NCBI RefSeq assembly: GCF_904849725.1
Contig: NC_058519.1
Coordinates: 183,571,703 to 183,635,702 of the forward strand
DNA from: Hordeum vulgare subsp. vulgare
Taxonomy: Eukaryota > Streptophyta > Magnoliopsida > Poales > Poaceae
Length of the DNA: 64,000 nucleotides
Reading direction: 5' to 3'
The first letter of the stretch is position 1. The number at the start of each line of letters is the position of its first letter. The notes under the pieces were generated by a model, which saw only the letters and a list, made by a program, of their open reading frames with translations, made no database searches and had not been told where the DNA came from. Made by a program: the position numbers and the translations under genes. Shown piece after piece: positions 11,409 through 21,795 of the stretch.

Positions 11409-11549
11409 ATATCACTTGTTGTCCTTTTTATCTGCTGGTATATTTAATTTGTCTCATAAAAAATAAAAAATAAAAAATATTTACCTTTGCTTGCTTAGCT
11501 TGTCACTAGATTGCATCTTTGATCTCTAGTTTTCTTGAAAGTTGTTATC

Positions 11550-11989
11550 ATGTCTGAGTTTGAAATTAGTGATGTCTCCGCCTCTAATGCGAATCCCTTG
11601 ATTTTGCAACTTCACCTTGCAATGGGAAATGCTAAAAGAAATTTTGATGAAGTTGCTAATGAAAAACTTGATAATCTTGTGGATGATCTTCCTCCTAAGG
11701 TATAACCTATTATGCAAACTAAGAAACTTCGCATAGCTGGTGGTAATATTATTGGAATGAGTGTGATTCAAGATTTTTTAACTTGTGATCATTACCATTG
11801 ATAGGAGGTCATATTGGTTCTAGGACTACATGTTATGCGGATGCTATATCTTTGCTTATAGTACAATTGGAAAGATAATTTGTGCACATGCATCCTTTTA
11901 TACAATGGTGGCTCCTAGAATTCTCTAATATCCATGAAGCTTCCACTAAACGTCAAGCTACTATATTACTTTATCAAGAATCTAGGGAT
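11550..11989 (+). pseudogene. gag of D, first part
   Basis: It starts ATG at 11550 (MSEFEISDVSASNANPL) and runs about 50 codons to a TAA after DDLPPKV, then continues through more stops as recognisable gag-like sequence until element E interrupts it. The second part resumes at 32969 after the duplicated ATATT. The gag of pol-less elements supplies the capsid-like protein for packaging the RNA. Here it is broken by nonsense codons as well as by the insertion. Confidence 0.55.
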
Positions 11990-11994
11990 ATATT

Positions 11995-12633
11995 TGTTGG
12001 AAATATGCCCTAGAGGCAATGATAAAATAGTTATTATGATATTTCCTGTTTCAAGATAATCGTTTATTATCCATGCTATAATTGTATTGAATGAAAGCAT
12101 AGATACATGTGTGGATATATAGACAAAACAATGTCCCTAGCAAGACTCTAGTTGGCTGGCCAGTTGATCAAGGATGGTTAAGGGTTTCTCACCATACGCA
12201 AGTGTTGTCACTTGATAACTGGATCACATCATTAGGAGAATCATGTGATGGCCAGTTGATTAAGGATGGTTAAGGTTTTCTGACCATAGGCAAGTGTTGT
12301 CACTTGATAACTGGATCACATCATTAGGAGAATCATGTGATAGACTAGACCCAAACTATGAACGTAGCATGTGATCGTGTCATTTTATTGCTATTGTTTT
12401 CTGCGTGTCAAGTATTCATTCCTATGACCATGAGATCATATAACTCACTGACATAGGAGGAATACCTTGTGTGTATCAAACGTCGCAACGTAACTGGGTG
12501 ACTATACAGGTGCTCTAGAGGTATCTCCGAAGGTGTTCGTTGAGTTAGTATGGATCAAGATTGGGATTTGTCACTCCGTATGACGGAGAGGTATCTCGGG
12601 GCCCACTCGGTAATACAACATCACAAACAAGCC
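11995..12633 (+). repeat. Truncated 5' LTR of composite E
   Basis: It starts TGTTGGAAATATGCCC like the other two copies and follows them to CAACATCACAAACAAGCC, where it jumps directly into the reverse transcriptase gene (GTCCGAATCATGTTAGC). The remaining LTR, the leader, gag and integrase are missing. Compared with the second copy this removes what lies between about 24643 and 29817. One or two C bases are shared at the junction. Confidence 0.75.
12158..12341 (+). repeat. 92-bp tandem duplication inside the truncated LTR
   Basis: Units 12158-12249 and 12250-12341 both run from GGCCAGTTGATCAAGGATGG (or GATTAAGG) to GAATCATGTGAT. The other two LTR copies have this segment once. A few single-base differences between the units show that the duplication is not brand new. 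Confidence 0.8.
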
Positions 12634-13214
12634 CGTCCGAATCATGTTAGCAATAGCTGCATTTTTCGATTATGAAATCTGGCAGATGGATGTCAAAACG
12701 GCATTCCTTAACGGTTTTCTTAAGGAAGAGTTGTATATGATGCAACCCAAAGATTTTGTCGATCCAGAGAATGCTAACAAAGTATGCAAGCTCCAGCAAT
12801 CCATTTATAGACTGGTGCAAGCATCTCGGAGTTGGAATAAGCGCTTTGATGAGGTGATCAAAGGATTTGGGTTTATACAAGTTGTTGGAGAATCTTGTAT
12901 TTACAAGAAAGTGAGTGGGAGCTCTGTGGCTTTTCTAATATTATATGTGGATGACATATTGTTGATTGGAAACAATGTGTAGTTTTTGGAGAGCGTCAAG
13001 GATTACTTGAATAAAAGTTTCTCAATGAAGGACCTAGGAGAAGCTGCTTACGTTCTAGGCATTAAGATCTATAGGGATAGATCGAGGCGACTCATAGGAC
13101 TTTCACAAAGCACACACCTTGATAAAGTTTTGAAGAAGTTCAAAATGGAACAGTCCAAGAAGGGATTCTTGCCAGTATTACAAGGTATAAAATTGAGTAA
13201 GACTCAGTGCCCAG
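12634..13214 (+). pseudogene. Copia reverse transcriptase fragment, first copy of E
   Basis: The frame from 12644 encodes the core of a Copia reverse transcriptase: AFFDYEIWQMDVKTAFLNG, SIYRLVQASRSWNKRF and the catalytic LYVDDILLIGN. A TAG at 12980-12982 replaces a Glu codon of the second copy. The frame then continues (ESVKDYLNKSFSMKDLGEAAYVLGIK) until Gypsy element F interrupts it at 13214. It is an N-terminally deleted pseudogene that resumes at 23332. Confidence 0.8.
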
Positions 13215-14745
13215 TGATACGTCCATTTTGCATCATGCTTTCATGTTGATATTTATTGCTTCTTGGGATGTTTTATTACTTGTGGTACCATATTTATGCC
13301 TTTTCTCTCTTATTTTGCAAGGATTATTTGAAGAGGGAGAATTCAGGCAGTTGGAATTCTGGACTGGAAAATGAGAAAATCCTCGTCCACTATTCTGCAC
13401 ATCTCCAAATGCCCTGAAAATTTACGTGGATTTTTTCTGGATTATATTAAAAATACTGGGCGAAAGAACTACCGGAGGGGGACCACCTGGCCCCACAAGC
13501 CCCCACTACGCCACCACCCCCCTGGTGGCGGTGGTCAAGCTTGTGGGCTGCCTGAAGGCCCACTAGCCCCCCTCTTTTGCTATATGAAGCATCCTGGTCT
13601 GGAAAAAAAAAATCAAGGGGGAGCTTTTTCGTGGTTTCGCCGCCGCCACGAGGCGAACTTGAGCAGATCCAATCTAGAGCTCCGGCAGGACGATCCTGCC
13701 GGGGAAACTTCCCTCCCAGTGGGGGAAATCATCGCCATCGTCATCACCAACACTCCTCTAATCGGAGGGGAGGCATCTTCATCAACATCTTCATCAACAC
13801 CATCTCCTCTACAATCCCTAGTTCATCTCTTGTAATCGATCTTCGTCTCGCGACTCCGATTGGTGCTTGTAAGGTTGCTAGTAGTGTTGATTACTCTTTG
13901 TAGTTGATGCTAGTTGGATTATTTGGTGGAAGAGTTTATGTTCAGATCCTTGATGCTATTCATTACACCTCTGGTCATGATTATTATTATGTCTTGTGAG
14001 TAGTTACTTTTGTTCCTGAGGACATGGGACAAGTCATGTTAATAATAGTCATGTGAATTTGATATTCGTTTGGTATTTTGATATGATGTATGTTGTCTTT
14101 TCCTCTAGTGGTGTTATGTGAACGTCGACTACATAACACTTCACCATATTTGGGCCTAGAGGAAGGCATTGGGAAGTAGTAAGTAGATGGTGGGTTGCTG
14201 GAGTGACAGAAGCTTAAACCCCAGTTTATGCGTTGCTTTGTGAGGGGCTGATTTGGATCCACTAGTTTAATGCTATGGTTAGACTTTGTATTGATTCTTC
14301 TTTTGTAGTTGCGGATGCTTGCAAGAGAGGTTAATCATAAGTGGTATGCTTGTCCAAGTAAGGTCAGTACCCAAGTGCCGGTCCACCCACATATCAAACT
14401 ATCAAAGTAACTAACGCGAATCATATGAACATGATGAAACTAGCATGACAAAAATTCCTGTGTGTCCTCGGGAGTGATTTTCCTCCTATAAGACTTTGTT
14501 CAGGCTTGTCCCTTGCTAAAAAAGGGATTGGGCCACTTGATGCACCATTGCTACTACTTTTTACTTGTTACTCTTTGCTTGCTACATTTCACCTCGCTAC
14601 ACAATCACTTGTTACCGCTACTTTCAGTGCTTGCAGTTATTACCTTGCTGAAATCCATTTATCAGAGCCTGCTCCTCCTCGTTGGGTTCGACACTATTAC
14701 TTATCAAAAGGACTAATATTTATCCCCTATACTTGTGGGTCATCA
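13215..14745 (+). repeat. 5' LTR of F
   Basis: It starts TGATACGTCCATTTTGC and ends GTGGGTCATCA. A TATA-like TTTTGCTATATGAAG lies near 13575. A perfect 8-base inverted repeat, CGCCACCA/TGGTGGCG around a C6 loop, lies at 13509-13530, just upstream of it. Confidence 0.85.
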
Positions 14746-14756
14746 AGACTCTTTTC

Positions 14757-14774
14757 TGGCACTGTTGCCGGGGA
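14757..14774 (+). other. Primer binding site of F
   Basis: TGGCACTGTTGCCGGGGA, two differences from the tRNA-Asp-type site, 11 bases after the LTR end. Confidence 0.7.
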
Positions 14775-14836
14775 GTGAAGTGCCTTTGGTAAGTGGAAAT
14801 TGGTAAGGAAACATTTTTATACTGTGCTGAAATTTA

Positions 14837-15985
14837 TTGTCACTTGCCACTATGGAAACTCTTCCTTTGAGGAATTTGTTCGGGGTATCTTCACCACGAA
14901 CGGAAGCACGAGGAGTTGCTCCTCAACCTAAGGTACCTACTGAAAGTATCTTTTATGAAATTCCATTGGGTATGCTTGAGAAACTGCTGGCTAATCCTTT
15001 TACAGGAGATGGATCTTCACATCCATACTTTCATCTAATCTATGTAGATGAAGTTTGTGGTTTATTTAAGCTTGCAGGTTTGCCCGAGGATGAGGTAAAT
15101 AAGAAAGTCTTTCCTTTATCTTTGAAGGATAAGGCGTTGACATGGTATAGGCTATGTGATGATGCTGGATCATGGGCCTACAATCGGTTGAAATTGGAAT
15201 TTCATCAAAAGTTCTATCCTATGCATTTAGTACATCGTGATCGGAACTTTATTTATAAATTTTGGCCTCGTGATAGGGAAAGCATAGCTCAAGCTTGGGG
15301 GAGGCTTAAATCAATGATATATTCATGCCCCAATCATGAGCTCTCGAGATAAATCATTACTCAAAACTTTTATGCTCCGCTTTCTCATGAAGATCGTACC
15401 ATGCTCGACACTTCTTGTGCCGGTTCTTTTATGAAGAGAGATATTGATCACAAGTGGAATTTATTGGAGAGAATCAAACGCAACTCTGAAGATTGGGAGC
15501 TGGAGGAAGGTAAGGAGTCAGGTATGAATTTCTAGTTTGATTGCGTTAAATCTTTTGTTGTGACAAAGACTTCTAGAGATTTTAGCGCTAAGTATGGACT
15601 TGACTGTGAGATAGTAGCTTCTCTATGTGAATCTTTTGCTGCTCATGTTCATCTTCCCAAAGAGAAGTGGTTTAAATATCATCCTCCTATAGAAAGCAAC
15701 ATATCCAAAACCAATCTAGTTGAGGAGAAAATCATAGCTTTTAGTGATCCTGTTGTTCCTTGTGCTTACACTGAGAAACCACCATACCCTGCTAGGATAA
15801 AGGATTATTCTAAAGCTCCAACTGTGATACGTAGGGGTTACATTAGACCACTTGCACCCCTTGAGGAGATTAGAGTTGAACCTAGTGTTGCTATTATCAA
15901 AGATCTCTTAGACGAAGACATAGACGGGCATGTTATCAAATTCTGTGAGGACTCCGCTAGAATTGCTAAACCTCACGCGAAATAG
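14837..15985 (+). pseudogene. gag of F with nonsense codons
   Basis: A single frame from 14837 (the likely true ATG, ...MET LPLRNLF, is at 14852) covers an Athila-type gag. The capsid-like region has LKDKALTWYRLCDDAGSW and KLEFHQKFYPMHLVHRDRN at about residues 100-145, then AQAWGRLKSMIYSCP. Stops occur at 15350-15352 (TAA), near 15533 (TAG) and at 15983-15985 (TAG). The stretch 15560-15985 is the gag tail with Pro-rich AYTEKPPYPARIKDYSK. Because the frame is preserved through the stops, the decay is by point mutations rather than indels. The protein would form the RNA-packaging particle. Confidence 0.75.
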
Positions 15986-18364
15986 AAACACGGACCTGTA
16001 GTTGGCCTGCCCGTTGTTTCTGTTAAGATAGGAGATCACTGTTACCATGGTTTATGTGATATGGGAGCTAGTGTTAGTGCAATACCCCGTTCTCTATATG
16101 ATGAAATCAAAGATGAGATTGCACCTGCTGAGTTAGAACCCATTGATGTCACTATTACGCTAGTTAATAGAAACACTATCTGCCCTCTGTGAATTGTGAG
16201 ATACGTAGAAGTCGTGTGTGGTAAGACAAAGTATCCTACTGATTTCCTCGTCCTTGGTACTACACAAGATAGCTTTTGTCCCATCATATTTGGTAGACCC
16301 TTTCTCAACACTGTCAATGCTCACATTGATTGCATTAAGCAGACTGTCACAGTAAGTTTTGAGGGTGTGTCTCATGAATTTAACTTCTCCAAGTTTGGAA
16401 GACAAACCCATGAAAGAGAGTCGTCTGGTAGGGATGAAATCATTGCTCTTGCCTCTATTGCCGTACCTCCTACGGATCCTTTAGAGCAATATCTGCTTGA
16501 GCATGAAAGTGATATGCATATGGAGAAGAGAGATGAGATGGATAGAATTTTCTTAGAACAACATACTATTCTCATGAATAATCTGCCTGTTGAACTGGTT
16601 GGCAATCCTCCCCCACCAAAGGGTGATCCTGTGTTCGAGCTTAAACAGTTGCCTGATACTCTTAAGTATGCCTATCTTGATGAGAAGGAGATACATCCTG
16701 TCATTATTAGTGCTGTCCTCTCAGAGCGCGAAGAGAAGAAGTTACTAAAAACTCTGAGGAAGCACTGCGCTGCTATTGGATATACTCTTGATGATCTTAA
16801 GGGTATTAGTCCTACTCTATGTCAGCACAAGATTAAAACCGATCCTGATTTTAAACTAGTTGCTGATCATCAAAATAGATTAAATCCTGAGATGAAAGAG
16901 GTCGTTGGAAAAGAAATATTAAAGCTTCTAGAAGCAGGAATTATCTATCATGTTGCTCATAGTGATTGGGTAAGTCCAGTACATTGCGTACCTAAGAAGG
17001 GAGGTATCACCGTCGTTCCTAATGATAAGGATGAACTAATCCCACAAAGGATTATTACCGGCTATAGCATGGTGATAGACTTCCGGAAACTGAACATGGC
17101 AACCAGGAAAGATCATTATCCTTTGCCGTTCATCGACCAAATGCTATAAAGGCTATCAAAGCACACACACTTCTGCTTTCTAGACGGTTATTCAGGTTTC
17201 TCGCAAATACCTGTTGCACAATCTAATCAAGAGAAAACCAATTTCACCTGCCTTTTCGGTACCTTTGCCTATAGACGTATGCCTTTTGGCTTATGTAATG
17301 CACCTACCACCTTCCAAAGATGTATGATGGCTATATTCTCTAACTTTTGTGAAAAGATTGTCGAGGTTTTCATGGATGACTTCTCCATTTACGGGTCTTC
17401 CTTTGATGATTGCCTCAGCAACCTTGATCGAGTCTTACAGAGATGCGAAGGAACCAACCTCGTCTTGAGTTGGGAGAAGTGCCACTTTATGGTTAATGAA
17501 GGTATCATCTTAGGACACAAAATCTCTGAAAGAGGCATTGAATTTGATAAGGCTAAGGTTGATGCAATTGAGAAAATGCCTTGCCCCATAGATATCAGAG
17601 GTATACGAAGTTTCTTAGGTCATGCTGGTTTCCATAGAAGGTTCATTAAAGACTTCTCTAAGATTTCTAGGCCTCTTACCAACCTCTTGCAGAAGGATGT
17701 TCCTTTTGTTTTTGATGAGGATTGTGAGGAAGCCTTTGAAATACTTAAGAAGGCTTTGATAACTACACCTATTGTTCAACCACCTGACTGGAACTTGCCC
17801 TTTGAAATCATGTGTGACTCTAGTGATTACGCTGTTGGTGTTGTTCTAGGACAAAGAGTTGACAAGAAGTTGAATGTCATTCACTACTCTAGTAAAACTC
17901 TAGACAGTGCTACGGAAAAGGAATTTTTAGCAGTCGTGTTTGCATGTGAAAAGTTCAGATCTTACATAGTTGACTCCAAAGTCACTATTCACTCTGATCA
18001 TGCTGCCATTAAGTACCTCATGGAGAAGAAGGACGCTAAGCCTAGGCTGATCAGATGGGTTCTCCTGCTACAGGAATTTGATTTGCACGTTGTTGACCGA
18101 AAGGGTGCTGATAACCCTGTAGAAGATAACTTGTCTAGGCTAGAGAATGTCCTTGACGACCCACTACCTATTGATGACAGCTTTCCCGATGAGCAATTAA
18201 ACGTCATCCGCACTTCTCATAGTGCACCGTGGTATGCCGATTATGCAAACTATATCGTAGCCAAATACATACCACCCAGTTTCACCTATCAACAAAAGAA
18301 GAAATTCTTCTTTGATTTGAGACACTACTTTTGGGATGATCCTCACCTTTATAAGGAAGAGTAG
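15986..18364 (+). pseudogene. Protease, reverse transcriptase and RNase H of F, broken
   Basis: The gag frame continues. The aspartic protease has GLCDMGASVSAIP near 16050 and IIFGRPFLN near 16290, with a TGA near 16190. Reverse transcriptase starts around 16850 (LLEAGIIYHVAHSDWVSPVH, VPKKGGITVV, MVIDFRKLN). A TAA at 17147 follows FIDQML, and the catalytic [12 protein letters not shown] is at about 17370. RNase H has [14 protein letters not shown] near 17818 and the terminal [10 protein letters not shown] near 17995. A one-base deletion near 18359 breaks the junction to integrase. The order protease-RT-RNase H-integrase is that of Gypsy. Catalytic residues remain visible, but at least three stops and a frameshift make it inactive. 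Confidence 0.85.
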
Positions 18365-19588
18365 ATGGTGTTATTAGACGTTGTGTGCCTGAACATGAAC
18401 AGGGACAGATCCTGCAGAAGTGTCATTCCGAAGCCTACGGAGGACACCATGCTGGAGATAGAACTGCCCATAAGGTATTGCAATCAAGTTTCTATTGGCC
18501 CACTCTCTTCAGGGATGCTCGTAAGTTTGTCTTGTCTTGTGACGAATGCCAAAGGATAGGGAACATCAGTAAGCGTCAGGAAATGCCTATGAACTATTCA
18601 CTTGTCATTGAACCATTTGATGTCTGGGGCTTTGATTATATGGGACCCTTCCCGAGTTCCAATGGGTACACTCACATCTTAGTTGCTGTGGATTACTTTA
18701 CTAAGTGGGTAGAAGCTATCCCCACTAAAAATGCTGATCACCACACCTCTATTAAGATGCTTAAAGAAGTCATATTCCAAAGATTTGGAGTCCCTAGATA
18801 CTTGATGACTGATGGTGGTTCACACTTCATTCATGGTGTTCTCCGCAAGATGCTAGCCAAGTATGATGTCAACCATAGAGTTGCATCTCCTTATCATCCT
18901 CAGTCTAGTGGTCAAGTTGAGTTGAGTAATAGGGAGATCAAGTTGATCCTACAAAAGACCATCAATAGATCTCAAAAGAACTAGTCTAGCAAACTTGACG
19001 ATGCACTATGGGCTTATAGGACTGCTTATAAGAATCCCATGGGCATGTCACCATATAAAATGGTTTACGGTAAGGCCTGTCATTTACCTCTTGAGCTGGA
19101 ACACAAAGCTTATTGGGCTCAAACTTGCTGGTGAGAAGCGGTTGTTTGATATTAGCTCGTTAGATGAATGGAGATCCCAGGCATATGAGAATGCCAGGTT
19201 GTTCAAGGAAAAGGTTAAGAGATGGCACGACAAACAAATACAGAGACGAGAGTTCAATGTAGGTGATTATGTCTTGCTATACAATTCTCGTTTGAGATTC
19301 TTTGCAGGCAAGCTTCTCTCTAAATGGGAAGGTCCCTATGTTGTCGAGGAAGTATATCGTTCCAGTGCCATCAAAATCAATAACACGGAAGGAAATTTTC
19401 CTAGAGTGGTAAATGGGCAAAGAATCAAGCATTACATCTCTGGTACTCCCATAAATGTTGAGACCAATATCATCAATGTCATAACTCCAGAGGAGTACAT
19501 AAGGGATGTTTATCAGCCTATTTCAGACCTTGAAAACGAAGATGTATCTGTTTCGGCAAGAAGTTGGACTCCGATACTTTTCCAATAG
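18365..19588 (+). pseudogene. Integrase of F, broken
   Basis: Frame 18385-18984 holds the HHCC zinc finger ([18 protein letters not shown] ... CDECQR) and the first catalytic segments: [28 protein letters not shown] and [17 protein letters not shown] with the Glu. A TAG at 18982 replaces an expected Trp. A second frame change near 19120, with loss of a few codons after AYWA, leads to 18995-19588, which ends with the Gypsy integrase C-terminal segment DYVLLYNSRLRFFAGKLLSKW and LENED. No chromodomain is visible, as expected for the Athila lineage. The enzyme would insert the cDNA; it cannot be made from this copy. Confidence 0.8.
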
Positions 19589-19660
19589 GAAATTTCCTTA
19601 GTTTTGGAATTTTTGGAAAATTAGAAAAATAAAAGGCAGTCCGGAGAGTGAACGAGGAAG

Positions 19661-19873
19661 CCACAAGGGCCCACTCCGCCACCACCCCCCTAGTGGCGGT
19701 GGGCAAGCTTGTGGGCACCTCGTGTGCCTCCCGGACTACGTTTTGTTGCGGAGGACTCCTTCTGGCCCAGAAAAAATGAATATATAGTCGCCCGAAGGTT
19801 TTGATCTCAGTATCGTGTAGTTTTCCTCATTTTCCGTTTCGAGCTTGTTGTCTGCCGCAGATTTAGAGGAAAG
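19661..19873 (+). promoter_or_regulatory. LTR-like internal promoter before the extra ORF of F
   Basis: 19663-19718 resembles the LTR segment 13487-13545: CCACAAG, CGCCACCACCCCCCT, GTGGCGGTGGGCAAGCTTGT. It includes the same hairpin (here CCGCCAC/GTGGCGG). It is followed by a TATA box, GAATATATAG (19778-19787), then an 85-base leader to the ATG at 19874. This arrangement is promoter-like and distinct from the LTR copies themselves. Confidence 0.5.
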
Positions 19874-20260
19874 ATGTCTCAGGAATCTGTTGGGGAGAAT
19901 GATCTTCACCATGTTCATGAGGAAGTAGATGCTGATCTGAAAAGAGTAACAGTCACGGAAGCCAGGGACCAAGCTAAGGAGAAAACCCAAGCTAGGGAGG
20001 AAGTTCAACCTATGTTCAACATTGAAGACGTTGAAGGAGTATATTTTCTCCAACCCTTCCCCCACGTGCTGTCTCCATCCTTGATTGAACTCTTGATGTT
20101 TTGCAAAACAACTCGTGCTCGCAATATTTCTCTTTCTTGTGAAGTTGTTTTGCTGGAAAACCATGTCACAGATCTCAAAGGTATAAATCAAAGATTGATA
20201 GCTCTCTTGGAATCAAAGGCGACAACAACACCACCATCACCACCAAAGGAAGACAACTAA
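19874..20260 (+). CDS. Extra 3' ORF of F, intact, unknown function
   Basis: A 128-codon ORF (MSQESVGENDLHHVHEE...) lies downstream of integrase in the sense orientation. It is intact although gag-pol of the same element has many stops. The N-terminal half is highly charged (Glu, Lys, Arg, Asp). The middle has a short hydrophobic segment around residues 62-78 (FPHVLSPSLIELLMF). The C-terminal half contains a likely short coiled coil (VVLLENHVTDLKGINQRLIALLE) followed by a Thr/Pro tail ending PPKEDN. There is no signal peptide and no convincing membrane anchor, so it is not a typical envelope. It is preceded by its own LTR-like promoter and followed by a polypurine-like tract. Function unknown; extra 3' ORFs are common in Athila-type elements. 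Confidence 0.6.
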   Translation: MSQESVGENDLHHVHEEVDADLKRVTVTEARDQAKEKTQAREEVQPMFNIEDVEGVYFLQPFPHVLSPSLIELLMFCKTTRARNISLSCEVVLLENHVTDLKGINQRLIALLESKATTTPPSPPKEDN

Positions 20261-21781
20261 GAATTGGTATGGGCAATCCCCTTGGCTTCTGCCAAACTTG
20301 GGGGAGTTGCCCCGGTATCATATCACCTTTGTATCTTTTGCTTTTACCTTTCTTTAAGTTCTTTCCTTTTCAGTTCTTTATTTCTTCTTTTAGAGGAATA
20401 AGTCTTTAGTTTTTAGTTTGAGTCTTTTGCTTTTGTCTCTCCCCCGATGTATTCGAGCTTACGAGCTATATAATAAAGAGTGTCATAATCAAGGGCTTTG
20501 CTTTGTGCCATGATCAAAAGTATGAAAGGAACGATAGCATGAAAGATCATGAGACAATCTGATGGGAAGTGATAGCTTCACTTATGACACGTATGATGAT
20601 TGAAACTTGTTGAAAATAAATCAACATAGACCTCAGTCATTGTTGCAATTAATAAGAGGTAATAAGGAAAGAGAGGTTCACATATAAATATATCATCTTA
20701 GACACTTTTTGCACTTGTGAGCACTCACCAAACTACTACATGCCTAGGAGTAGATGTTGGACAAGGAAGACAACGTAATGAATTGTGTTTGCTTGGTTCC
20801 AAACAATGTTATATGACTAGAGATCCCTTAGCATGTGACGATTGCTTCCACCTCATGTTAGCCAAAACTCCCGCACCAAGTAGATATACTACTTGTGCAT
20901 CCATAAACCTCCAACCCAGTTTTGCCATGAGAGTCCACCATACCAACCTATGGATTGAATAAGATCCTTCAAGTAAGTTGTCATCGGTGCAAGCAATAAA
21001 AATTGCTCTCTAATATGTATGGTCTATTAGTGTGTGGAAAATAAGCTTTGTACGAACCTGTGATGAGGACGACATAAAAGTGACAGACTGCATAATAAAG
21101 TTCTTTTTCACAGGAGCAATATAAAGTGACATTCCTCCGCACTAAAGGACACGCATTGAAACCTCAAAAGCGCATGACAACCTCTGCTTCCCTCTGCGAA
21201 GGGCCTATATTGTACCTTTACTTTTTACCCTTGTAAGAGTCATGGTGATCATCACCAATTCCCTTTTTTCCTTTGTCTTGGCTACCGTCACATGCTTGGG
21301 AAAGATCTATATTCATATATCAACTTGGAGTTGAGTACTCATGCTTTATTGTTGTTGACTTTACCCTTGAGGTAAACCGTTGGGAGGCAAAACTATAAGC
21401 CCCTATCTTCCTCTGTGTCCAGCTGAAACTTTGACATCATGAGTACCACGTGAGTTGCAACAATTGTGGAAAACAAAAGAGATGATTGAGTATGTGGGTT
21501 TGCCTTACAAGCTCTTATTTGACTCTTTCTGATGTTGTGATAAATTGCAATTGCTTCAATGACTATGGATTATTGTTGGTTACTTCTCGGTAAGGTTTTT
21601 GCTTCATGCTTTGCTTTATGAAGGAATTATTACTTTCCCATAAGAATCTTTATGATATATTGCTGTCCTATGTGTGATCATAATGCCCTCATGTTCGTAT
21701 TATGTTTTATGGACACCTTCGTCCCCAAACATGTGGATATGTTTATGGAACTTGGTTTTGGCTTAAGGACAAGCGAGGTCT
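20261..21781 (+). other. 3' untranslated region of F
   Basis: About 1.5 kb without a convincing ORF. At 20297-20312 it has AACTTGGGGGAGTTG, a near copy of the true polypurine tract plus LTR start 1.5 kb further on. The rest is AT-rich. The stretch near 21188-21206 matches the 3' UTR of C. Confidence 0.65.
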
Positions 21782-21795
21782 AAGCTTGGGGGAGT
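21782..21795 (+). other. Polypurine tract of F
   Basis: AAGCTTGGGGGAGT directly abuts the 3' LTR start TGATACG. It is the expected plus-strand primer. Confidence 0.8.

Noticed and set aside
19874..20260. Extra ORF of F as a viral-type envelope gene
   Set aside because: No signal peptide, no clear transmembrane anchor and no cleavage site; the protein is short and charged.
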